Assembly: GCA_017743605.1 (NCBI GenBank)
Contig: JAGHYO010000064.1
Location: forward strand, 1 to 10,008
Length of the DNA: 10,008 nt
Reading direction: 5' to 3'
DNA from: Thermoflexus sp.
Lineage (GTDB): Bacteria; Chloroflexota; Anaerolineae; Thermoflexales; Thermoflexaceae
Positions 1-6,350 of this stretch are shown here, one piece after another (position 1 is the first letter of the stretch; each line of letters starts with the position of its first letter). The notes under the pieces were generated by a model. The model was not told the origin of the DNA. It saw nothing but the letters and a program-made list of their open reading frames with translations, and ran no database searches. Made by a program: the position numbers and the translations under genes.

Positions 1-44
1 TACACGTAAGGAGTTCGGCAGCGTCAGATGTGTATAAGAGACAG
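1..44 (+). other. Illumina Nextera adapter left in the assembly
   Basis: This is not genomic DNA. Bases 26-44 are the 19-base Tn5 mosaic end used in Nextera libraries (AGATGTGTATAAGAGACAG). Bases 14-25 are the Nextera read-1 tail with two bases missing compared with TCGTCGGCAGCGTC. Bases 6-13 (GTAAGGAG) match an i5 index I recall as S505/N505, and bases 1-5 (TACAC) are the end of the P5 oligo. The order P5 end, index, tail, mosaic end is exactly that of a library molecule, so genomic sequence begins at 45 and the window starts at a contig end. Confidence 0.97.
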
Positions 45-122
45 CCCCCCCACCGTGCCCCCCGGCTGAGGCGGGGTGGAAAGGGGATTGCCCACCGTGC
101 CGAAGCGCAGCCCGCCGGTCAT
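45..122 (-). CDS. Partial TIM-barrel protein, endonuclease IV/sugar isomerase-like (3' end missing)
   Basis: A minus-strand reading frame starts with ATG at 122 and stays open for 26 codons until it meets the adapter. A strong AGGAGGG ribosome binding site lies 5 bases upstream of the ATG. The visible residues include LRFGTVGNPLSTP followed by GGTVGG. That resembles the N-terminus of TIM-barrel proteins of the AP endonuclease 2/sugar phosphate isomerase superfamily as I remember them from Chloroflexota, where the first beta strand is followed by a Gly-rich turn. The gene lies downstream of greA on the same strand, about 190 bases away. Only about a tenth of such a protein is visible, so the family call is tentative. 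The start is better supported than the function. Confidence 0.5.
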
Positions 123-315
123 GAAGACCCTCCTAGGCCAGGCCCAAGGCGTTCAGGGGTATCGCAGAGACATGGTAGAGGCTGCCTGCATGATGGCCCA
201 ATGGGGCCGCCCGCAGCGGACGCCCCCGAAGAGAAAACCCATCGCGCGAGCCAGAAGGCGTTCATCCCGTGTTGGAACGGGGACATCCCACGGGAGCCGT
301 CGGCCCGTGAAGCCT
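123..315. other. Intergenic stretch downstream of greA
   Basis: I see no convincing gene here. Two small inverted repeats lie just past the greA stop on the minus strand: CACGGG/CCCGTG (289-294 and 304-309) and CCCGT/ACGGG (266-270 and 277-281). Neither is followed by a clean T-tract, so a factor-independent terminator for greA is possible but weak. The left end of this stretch holds the ribosome binding site of the gene starting at 122. Confidence 0.4.
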
Positions 316-789
316 TCACTCGACGGAGAGGATACGGAAGATCAGGGTGCCCGCCGGCGCCTCCACGGTCACCACGTCGCCGGGCGCCCGCCCGAGCAAC
401 GCCTGGCCTAAAGGGGACTCGTAAGAGATCTTGCCCTGGGTGGGATCTGCCTCCGCGGGCCCCACGAGCACATACGCCTCCGGCGTGCCGCCGTCCTCCA
501 CGATGGTCACCCGGGAGCCCAGCCGCACCCGGCCCTCCTCGGAAGGCTGGGGCTCGATGAGGACTGCGTTGTTGAGGATGGCCTCCAAGACGCGGATCCG
601 GCCCTCGATGAAGGCCTGCTCCTCTTTGGCCGCTTGATAATCCGCGTTCTCCGAGAGATCGCCCTGCTGGATGGCGAAGCGCAGGCGCTTGGCGATCTCC
701 CGGCGCTTGACCGTGCGCAGATACTCCAGCTCCTGCTCTAACTGACGCTTGCCCTCCGGGGTCAGATACGTTGGCCCCACCGTCGCCAT
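316..789 (-). CDS. greA: Transcription elongation factor GreA
   Basis: GreA binds the secondary channel of RNA polymerase and stimulates cleavage of backtracked RNA, rescuing stalled complexes. The product is 157 residues, the usual length (about 158). Residues 1-75 form the antiparallel coiled coil, starting with TYLTPEGKRQLEQELEYL. The conserved tip reads GDLSENADY, and D44 and E47 correspond to the acidic pair that helps hold the catalytic magnesium. The NADYQAAKEEQAFIEGRI segment is a family signature. Residues 80-157 form the C-terminal FKBP-like domain, which binds polymerase (ISYESPLGQALLG near its end). The ATG has an AGGAGGG site 6 bases upstream. A promoter-like TATAAT and a strong terminator hairpin lie upstream, before the gene, suggesting attenuation (separate entries). 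The call is very secure. Confidence 0.98.
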   Translation of the reverse strand: MATVGPTYLTPEGKRQLEQELEYLRTVKRREIAKRLRFAIQQGDLSENADYQAAKEEQAFIEGRIRVLEAILNNAVLIEPQPSEEGRVRLGSRVTIVEDGGTPEAYVLVGPAEADPTQGKISYESPLGQALLGRAPGDVVTVEAPAGTLIFRILSVE

Positions 790-855
790 CGGGTTCCCTC
801 CTGCAGCCTTCAGGCTCCTCCATCACCCCGGGTGGGCCCGGGGGCGAGCGGGAAC

Positions 856-889
856 AAAAAGGGCAGGAAATGCAGGGCATTTCCTGCCC
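856..889 (-). terminator. Intrinsic terminator upstream of greA (possible attenuator)
   Basis: A perfect 13-base inverted repeat (861-873 and 877-889, arm GGGCAGGAAATGC) encloses a 3-base loop. Reading the minus strand, it is followed at once by TTTTTG, so it is a textbook factor-independent terminator for leftward transcription. It would end transcripts of the FBP aldolase/phosphatase gene. It also lies between the TATAAT at 901-906 and greA, so greA messages starting there must read through it. A second perfect GC hairpin (826-832 with 837-843) lies between it and greA. Confidence 0.9.
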
Positions 890-900
890 CAGCGCCTCGA

Positions 901-929
901 ATTATACCCGCCCGAGCGGGAGGCAACAA
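901..929 (-). promoter_or_regulatory. Putative sigma-A promoter of greA leader
   Basis: On the minus strand there is a perfect TATAAT (901-906). It is 17 bases from a weak -35 box TTGTTG (924-929, matching the consensus at TTG only). A perfect -10 box is uncommon by chance in DNA this GC-rich. Transcription would start near 894-897, a few bases before the terminator hairpin. A terminated transcript would then be about 40 nt, and read-through would give greA mRNA. The -35 is poor, so this needs start-site mapping. Confidence 0.55.
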
Positions 930-948
930 ATGCTGCCGAGGCCTCCCC

Positions 949-2100
949 TCAGTCCACCTCTACTGCGCCGCCGTCGCCCGCGGCGATGGCGGGCTGGGCC
1001 TCCGGGAGGGTCTCCCAGCGCCCGGTCAGGCGCTCGGCCACCTCCGGCAAGGTAGTGTATTCCATCTCCTCCATCGGCAGCCGATGGGGCTCAAAGGGGC
1101 CGTGGCGGCGGAAGTGGTCAGCGATCACGTTGCACAACCGCCGGGCCTCATCAAAGGCCGGATCGTCGAACATGTCCCGCGGCCCGACCAGCCGGCCATC
1201 GGCCAGCTGGAAGCCCAGGGCTACCACCCGCGGCGGGCCGTCGAAGCGGGTGCACTTGGCATATTGCAAGGGCACCGGCATCAGCGGCCCGTAGTGGGAG
1301 CCCCGCATCCAGCCTTCTACGATGTGGGGCATAGTGAAGGGCTCCAGGATCTCCCCCACCGCCGGGAAGATCCCCTGGGCCCGCACGACGCACACGGGAT
1401 CGTCCTTGCCCACGTAATGCCCGGCGATCAGGGAGAGCCGCTCAGTGGAAGAGACCGCGGCGATCTCCCCTTTCTTGGTGTAGACGGCCTTGACCATGTA
1501 ACGGCCCGACGCCCCGATGAAGACCAGCAGGTCATACATCTCCTCGGGACAGTTGAAGAAGATGCGCTTGAAGCCTTTCACATCGTGGACCTCGAAGCGG
1601 AAGCCCTCGTGCAGGGCGGGGGAGATCACCAAGCCGGCCGTGTTGAAGGGATCCGCAAACATGCGGAACAGGGGGAGGTTCCAGGCGCCGGCCGAGGTTT
1701 TGTCGGCCATGAACACGATGATCGGCTCCGAGGGGCGCTCGATGAAGGACATCTCCGCCACTCCCGGCCCCATCCCCCGCACGTTCCCCGAGAAGGCGTC
1801 GGCGATGAGATCCTGGCCGGCACCATAAAGCTTCATCTCCTTGGCTTTGACGGTGACGCGCTCGAAAGTCTCCCAGGCCAGGCCGTGGACGATGGGGCTG
1901 TCGATCCCATGGCGGTGGGTCATGATGAGCTGCAGGTCGTCCCCACACCAGGTCGCGTAGTAATCGATGATCACGCCCCCGCGCTGGGCCTCCTCCAAAT
2001 GCTGACGGGCCAGGGCCACCAGGTCCGTGTGGATCCCAGAGTGGCCCACCATGCCCCCGATATCGGCCTTGATCACGCTGATCGTGATCTCCTGGCTCAT
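949..2100 (-). CDS. fbp: Archaeal-type fructose-1,6-bisphosphate aldolase/phosphatase (class V FBPase)
   Basis: This bifunctional cytoplasmic enzyme condenses dihydroxyacetone phosphate with glyceraldehyde 3-phosphate and then removes the 1-phosphate, giving fructose 6-phosphate. It makes gluconeogenesis effectively one-way. The 383 residues match the family end to end. The opening ISVIKADIGG carries metal ligand D12, GDD at 53-55 and D133 in MADKT are further metal ligands, and Q96 lies in AGQD. The catalytic block YVGKDDPV places Y229 and K232, which align with the Schiff-base lysine and its partner tyrosine known from archaeal enzymes. GWMRGSH and KCTRFDGPPR are further signatures. The ATG has AGGAGGTG 4 bases upstream. 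Seventy-one bases separate it from DUF4058 upstream, so it may be partly co-transcribed with it. A strong terminator follows. The family is characteristic of archaea and deep-branching, mostly thermophilic bacteria. Confidence 0.96.
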   Translation of the reverse strand: MSQEITISVIKADIGGMVGHSGIHTDLVALARQHLEEAQRGGVIIDYYATWCGDDLQLIMTHRHGIDSPIVHGLAWETFERVTVKAKEMKLYGAGQDLIADAFSGNVRGMGPGVAEMSFIERPSEPIIVFMADKTSAGAWNLPLFRMFADPFNTAGLVISPALHEGFRFEVHDVKGFKRIFFNCPEEMYDLLVFIGASGRYMVKAVYTKKGEIAAVSSTERLSLIAGHYVGKDDPVCVVRAQGIFPAVGEILEPFTMPHIVEGWMRGSHYGPLMPVPLQYAKCTRFDGPPRVVALGFQLADGRLVGPRDMFDDPAFDEARRLCNVIADHFRRHGPFEPHRLPMEEMEYTTLPEVAERLTGRWETLPEAQPAIAAGDGGAVEVD

Positions 2101-2171
2101 CGCGCACCTCCTATTTTTTGACTGTTAAAGAACCTATCGGGGCCTGCAGGCGGCCGACTGCGTCCCCGCGG

Positions 2172-2954
2172 TTATTGCCTTCGGTGCCCTTTCTCCCGGA
2201 GCATGGCGGCGGCCCATTCGGCGAAGGGGGGTTCGAGAGGAGGAACAGGCTCCTCCTCATAGCGAACCCGCAAATCATAGGCAGCGCGTTCGTAGATGTT
2301 TTGAAGCAGACGTCCCAGGTCTACCTCCGGCTCCTCATCACCGGGGAGGAGGGGAAGGCGGAAGGTGGGGATGGGGTCGCGGACGGTGAAGGCGTAGAGC
2401 AGGGCGCGGGGGCGTTGCTCCCAGCGGCTGATCAGGATGCGGTAGTGGCCGTCCCGTCCGTCCCCCATCACCGGCATCGGCTCCCCCGACCGCAGCAAGT
2501 CGATCTCCACCAGATGGGTCCGGCTGCCCAGCAGGAGCGTTCGCTTCTGCTCATAGAGCCGGCGGGGCTCCCCCGCTCGCTTGTTGGTGGGCGAGAGGAT
2601 CTCCACCACGGTGATGACTTCCCCCGTGCCGGCGGCCCGCACCTCCAGATAGGTCTCCCGCAGGGTCTCCGGGAGGGGAACTTCCACCACCCGCGCTCCC
2701 TGGGCGAGGGGGGCAAGCCGTCCGGCCTCCGGAAGGGCTTGCGACGCGAGGGTGACGGCGATGTCGGCCCGGATCGGCCATCCTGCTCCCTCCGGGGTGA
2801 TGAGGTAGACGCGTTCCTCGATGGCCACGATGTAGCGCGGGCGCAGCCGCGAGGCCAGCTCATCCCGCAGGGCTGCGATCAAGCTGTTGTGCACGTCCGG
2901 CCACAGGACCGGATGTTCAAGATACGGGTCCATGCCCGGGAACGGCGAGGGCAT
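2172..2954 (-). CDS. DUF4058 family protein
   Basis: The opening MPSPFPGMDPYLEHP and the following LWPDVHNSLIAALRDEL are the hallmark of DUF4058, a family of unknown function that I associate with Cyanobacteria, Chloroflexota and Planctomycetes. The protein is 260 residues, with no signal peptide or membrane segment. The centre has D64 in a short RADIAV strand, then VVEILSPTNK at 116-125, then KR at 137-138. This resembles the acidic-strand, E-x-x, K layout of Uma2-like PD-(D/E)XK proteins, so a nuclease-like fold is my inference, not an established activity. It starts 12 bases after the SHMT/GcvT stop, and its GAGGAGG site overlaps that TGA, so it is translated from the same message. The stop is TAA. 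The family call is secure and the role unknown. Confidence 0.93.
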   Translation of the reverse strand: MPSPFPGMDPYLEHPVLWPDVHNSLIAALRDELASRLRPRYIVAIEERVYLITPEGAGWPIRADIAVTLASQALPEAGRLAPLAQGARVVEVPLPETLRETYLEVRAAGTGEVITVVEILSPTNKRAGEPRRLYEQKRTLLLGSRTHLVEIDLLRSGEPMPVMGDGRDGHYRILISRWEQRPRALLYAFTVRDPIPTFRLPLLPGDEEPEVDLGRLLQNIYERAAYDLRVRYEEEPVPPLEPPFAEWAAAMLREKGHRRQ

Positions 2955-2966
2955 CCGGACGCCTCC

Positions 2967-5900
2967 TCAGCGGCTCATGAAGCGGCTCACCACCTGGGCG
3001 GGGATCGGCACGGTCAGCCGATCGCCGACCTTCGGCCGCTCGGTCAGGCTTCCACCTCCCACGAGGATCCCGATGGGCGTCCCCTCCGCCCGATCGCTCC
3101 GCTCGATCCAGGCCATGCCGGTGAGAAGCCCTTCCGTGTCCATCGCGCAGCTGGTGACGTAACCGATCACCCGGCCCCGCCGATCCACCACCGCATCCCC
3201 CTGCTTCGGCAGCCGGACCCCCTTCTCGGAGATCCGGAAGCGCACCACTTCCATCGTCCGCTTGGCCTCGCGGGCCATGTAGGCCTTCCGCCCGATGAAG
3301 AACGGCTTGTAGAGCTTAACGAAGGAGGCGAAGCCGGCGTCGCCAGGGGTGAGCTCGAAGGGGCCAGCCAGCTCATGACCATAGAGGGGGAGGCCGGCCT
3401 CGGTGCGGGTGCTGTCACGAGCCCCCAGGCCGCACGGCCGAAGGCCGAAGGGCTGGCCGGCATCCAGCAAGCGCTCGAAGAGGGCCGGCGCCCGATCCGG
3501 GTGAACGAACAGCTCATAGCCGATGCGCTCGCCGGTGTAGCCGGTGCGGGAGATGATGAGATCGAAGCCCTGGATCTCCGCGCGCAGGACCTGCCCGCGC
3601 GGCAACGCGGCCAGGCGCTCCCTGATCCTACCGTCGGCTAGGGACTGGAGGATCTTCAGGGACTGGGGGCCTTGCAGGGCGATGTCTACGCGGCAATCCT
3701 CGCCCCAGCGGCGGTCCCGAAGATCCCGCAGGATCACCTCGTCGGCGAGCATGGTCCAGGGGCGCTCCCGATCGATCTGGACCTCCCCCCGGGCCACGGC
3801 GTTCAGCCAGGCCCAGTCCCGATCGTTGTTGGCCGCGTTGACCACCAGCATGTAGCGGTCGGGCTCCAGGGCGTAGATGATCAGATCGTCCAGCACCCGT
3901 CCGTCGGGATCCAGGAGGAAGGTGTATTGCGACTCCCCGACCCGCAGGGCCATCGCGTCGTTGGTGGTCACCCGTTCCAGGAAAGCGCGGGCGCCGGGCC
4001 CTTGGACCTCCAGCACGCCCATGTGGGAGACGTCGAAGAGGCCGGCGGCGGTGCGGACCGCCCGATGCTCCTCGCTCACGCTGGTATACCAGACCGGCAT
4101 CTCCCAGCCAGCGAAGGGGACCATCTTCGCGCCCAGCTCCCGGTGCAGCTCGTAGAGGGTCGTCCGCTTGAGAGGCGCCCCCTCCGGCTCGGCGTAGGAG
4201 AACGCGGGCAACGGCGTCATGCGATGGCGGTGGGCCGCATCGATAACCCGGTGGCCAATGAAGAAGGGTTTGTGAGGCGCCACGGCCGCCTCGTCCTGCA
4301 AGTCCGTCGGGAACCGGGCTTGGGCTCGGGCCGATGCGGCCTGTGGGTCCTCCGCCGGGATCTCCCGCACCCGCAGGGGGCCGGGGAGCTTGGCCCAGAT
4401 GTCCTCATCGAAGCGGACGTAGCCGTCCGAAAGGTCCCGCAGCCATGCGGCGACGCGCCCGGCCCGCTCCTCCGGCACCGCCAACCGGAAGGCGTCGGGC
4501 GCGTCGCGGATCACATAGGCCGGGCTCATGATCCGGCCGTCGGCCTCCATCAGGAAGGCGGGCGCTCCCTCGCCGACCCGGAGCCCGACTGCCCGCTGGG
4601 TGAGGACCGCGTCCAGGAACTCAGCCGCTCGATCGCCTTGGATCTTCAGCACGGCCATCCCGTCTGCCGCGGGGAGGCGATCGGTGATGAACCAGTGATG
4701 CGGGTAGCCGCTTCGCGGGGGCTCCACGTCTGCCCCGGCCCGGGCGGCAAGCTCGGCGACTCGCCGTTTCGCCTCCTCCAGCGCGTCGAACTCCACCTTG
4801 GTCCGGTAGACCAGGTCACGGCCCACATAGTAGCGGTGCGGCCGGCAGGCCCACAGCACGTCGGCGATGATGTCCGCCAAGGCCTCGGCCTCCGGCTCCC
4901 GGAACCCCCGCTGGGTGATCCAGGGGGTCCCCAAGCGGATGCCGCTGGCGGCCCCCGCCCCCGTGTCGCCGGGGATGGTGTTGCGGTTGACCACGATCCC
5001 GGCCAGGTCCAGCACCCGGGCCGCCGGGTCGCCCATCAAGGGCGTCCCATCCGGGCCGCGCACCGACTTACAGTCCACCAGGAGCAGATGGGTGTTAGTG
5101 CCCCCGTAGGGGATGCGCAGGCCGCGTTCGCCCAGGCGCTGGGCCATGGCTTGGGCGTTGCGCACGATCTGATGCTGCAGCGCCCGGAAAGCCTCCGTGC
5201 GGGCCAGCCTGAAGGCCACCGCCAGGGCGGCGAAGACGTTCACGTGCGGCCCCCCCTGCTCCCCTGGGAAGACCGCCCGATCGATCTTCTTCGCCAGGTC
5301 CGGGTCCGTGGTCAGGATGCAGGCCCCGCGGGGGCCCATGAGGGTCTTGTGGGTGGTGAAGGTGATCACATGGGCGTAGCCCAGGGGGTTCGGATAGGCT
5401 CCGGCGATGGCCATCCCGGCGGTGTGGGCGATGTCGGCCAGCAGATGCGCCCCCACTTCGTCGGCGATCTCCCGGAAGCGCTTCCAGTCCGGCGCCCAGG
5501 GGTAGGAGGTGTAGCCGGCGATGATCATCTTCGGCCGGTGTTGTCGGGCCAGCTCGCGGATCTGATCGTAATCCAGGCGCTCCGTCTGGGGGTCCACTGT
5601 GTACCAGACGATACGATAGTGCTTGCCGGAGCGGTTGACCGGGGAGCCGTGGGTGAGGTGGCCCCCGTGGACCAGGGACAGGCCCATCACCGTGTCCCCA
5701 GGCTGGAGGAGGGCTTCGTAGACGGCGTTGTTGGCCGGGGCGCCGGAGAGGGGCTGGACGTTAACGAAGATGCGCTCGGGGGGGATCTCCGGGGTGGCGA
5801 AGGCTTCGGCGCAGCGTCGCCGAGCCAGGGCCTCCACGATGTCCGCGTATTCCGTGCCCTTGTAATACCGCTGGTCGCTGTATCGCCGGTGGAACCCCAG

Positions 5901-6140
5901 CTGGTCCTCGTAATCCAGCAGCTCGGCTTCCGTCTGGGTTCGGGTGCGCTCGTGGGGATAGCCTTCGGCGTAGAGATTCTGGAACACGGAACCCAGGGCC
6001 TCGCGGACAGCTGCCGGGGCATAGGACTCGGAGGGGATGAGGATGAGCTTGCGGATCTGGCGCTCGTGCTCGTAGCGGATCAGGGCAGCCACATCCGGAT
6101 CCACTTCCGCCAGCGACCCCCGGAACAGAAAATCCGACAT
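2967..6140 (-). CDS. glyA/gcvT: Fusion: serine hydroxymethyltransferase + degenerate GcvT-like module + aminomethyltransferase GcvT
   Basis: One open frame of 1057 residues joins two folate enzymes. Residues 1 to about 440 are SHMT, which interconverts serine and glycine with THF. The PLP lysine is K265 in TTHKTLMGPRG. H161 (HGGHLTHGSP), D236 and H239 (ADIAHTAG), E59 and R402 (SGIRLGTP) match E. coli catalytic positions. Residues 655-1057 are GcvT of the glycine cleavage system: GLFDVSHMG at 700-708, the catalytic aspartate in VLDDLI (D751/D752), RTGYTGE at 865-871, GLGARD at 904-909. Residues 481-650 are a second GcvT-like segment lacking that aspartate. SHMT carries an insertion of about 28 residues (63-90) after YAEGYP compared with E. 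coli. The start has GAGGGAG 6 bases upstream. GcvT needs proteins P, H and L, which are not in this window. The gene has its own likely promoter and leader. Confidence 0.95.
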   Translation of the reverse strand: MSDFLFRGSLAEVDPDVAALIRYEHERQIRKLILIPSESYAPAAVREALGSVFQNLYAEGYPHERTRTQTEAELLDYEDQLGFHRRYSDQRYYKGTEYADIVEALARRRCAEAFATPEIPPERIFVNVQPLSGAPANNAVYEALLQPGDTVMGLSLVHGGHLTHGSPVNRSGKHYRIVWYTVDPQTERLDYDQIRELARQHRPKMIIAGYTSYPWAPDWKRFREIADEVGAHLLADIAHTAGMAIAGAYPNPLGYAHVITFTTHKTLMGPRGACILTTDPDLAKKIDRAVFPGEQGGPHVNVFAALAVAFRLARTEAFRALQHQIVRNAQAMAQRLGERGLRIPYGGTNTHLLLVDCKSVRGPDGTPLMGDPAARVLDLAGIVVNRNTIPGDTGAGAASGIRLGTPWITQRGFREPEAEALADIIADVLWACRPHRYYVGRDLVYRTKVEFDALEEAKRRVAELAARAGADVEPPRSGYPHHWFITDRLPAADGMAVLKIQGDRAAEFLDAVLTQRAVGLRVGEGAPAFLMEADGRIMSPAYVIRDAPDAFRLAVPEERAGRVAAWLRDLSDGYVRFDEDIWAKLPGPLRVREIPAEDPQAASARAQARFPTDLQDEAAVAPHKPFFIGHRVIDAAHRHRMTPLPAFSYAEPEGAPLKRTTLYELHRELGAKMVPFAGWEMPVWYTSVSEEHRAVRTAAGLFDVSHMGVLEVQGPGARAFLERVTTNDAMALRVGESQYTFLLDPDGRVLDDLIIYALEPDRYMLVVNAANNDRDWAWLNAVARGEVQIDRERPWTMLADEVILRDLRDRRWGEDCRVDIALQGPQSLKILQSLADGRIRERLAALPRGQVLRAEIQGFDLIISRTGYTGERIGYELFVHPDRAPALFERLLDAGQPFGLRPCGLGARDSTRTEAGLPLYGHELAGPFELTPGDAGFASFVKLYKPFFIGRKAYMAREAKRTMEVVRFRISEKGVRLPKQGDAVVDRRGRVIGYVTSCAMDTEGLLTGMAWIERSDRAEGTPIGILVGGGSLTERPKVGDRLTVPIPAQVVSRFMSR

Positions 6141-6298
6141 GAGCGTCTCCCTCGTTCGTCTCCAGGAATCAGGGGATGTCAGCCTTTATTCGTAACTACT
6201 CAGACCGAAGTCAGCCTTCACCGGCTTCAGAGGGTCGGTGAAGGCCGACACCCGGCACGAAGTGCCCCAGGAGGACGATTTCAATCCGCCGAATCGTC
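6141..6298 (-). promoter_or_regulatory. Structured 5' leader of the SHMT/GcvT gene, possible riboswitch or attenuator
   Basis: About 158 bases lie between the inferred transcription start and the ATG, and they are rich in hairpins. In minus-strand order: GACGATT/AATCGTC (6292-6298 with 6274-6280); a GGCAC/GTGCC hairpin near 6254-6266; and a 14-base stem (6236-6249 with 6210-6223, one G-U pair, 12-base loop). The 5' arm of the third stem can also pair with a second copy of AAGGCTGAC at 6178-6186, giving mutually exclusive folds. I do not recognise the glycine, THF or SAM riboswitch consensus in it. No T-tract follows, so any control would more likely act on translation or through a protein. 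Confidence 0.5.
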
Positions 6299-6304
6299 AC
6301 CTTT

Positions 6305-6334
6305 ATCTTACGTGAGGGGAGGAGGGGGCGTCAA
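6305..6334 (-). promoter_or_regulatory. Putative sigma-A promoter for SHMT/GcvT operon
   Basis: The minus strand shows TTGACG (6329-6334, five of six consensus bases), an 18-base spacer, then TAAGAT (6305-6310, four of six). Transcription would begin near 6298, upstream of the structured leader. It lies between the end of the small hypothetical gene and the fusion gene, where a promoter is expected. It would drive the fusion gene, DUF4058 and possibly fbp. Confidence 0.55.
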
Positions 6335-6350
6335 GGTGACGGGCGCTAGG

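Noticed and set aside
26..44. Tn5 mosaic end as evidence of a mobile element
   Set aside because: It sits between an Illumina tail with index and genomic sequence, so it is library adapter, not a natural transposon end.
832..2121. Long open plus-strand frame opposite the FBP aldolase/phosphatase
   Set aside because: Same GC-driven shadow effect. The minus strand carries every catalytic motif of a known family.
2101..2171. Terminator between DUF4058 and fbp
   Set aside because: GGCC/GGCC and CGGGG/CCCCG pairings exist, but no clean stem followed by a T-tract is seen on the minus strand, so I did not list it as a feature.
4150..4720. SHMT and GcvT as two separate genes joined by a sequencing error
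   Set aside because: The frame is continuous. The join is filled by about 170 residues with their own GcvT-like conservation, and no stop, start or ribosome binding site is needed between them. A simple frameshift merger would not create this.
6270..6300. GATTTCAATCC-like sequence, reminiscent of the end of some CRISPR repeats
   Set aside because: Only one copy is present, there is no spacer periodicity and no cas gene nearby. The bases instead form the first hairpin of the leader.
6141..6300. Known glycine riboswitch
   Set aside because: I looked because of the downstream gene, but the conserved GGAGAG and ACCGAAGG-type core is absent on the minus strand, and there is no tandem aptamer layout.
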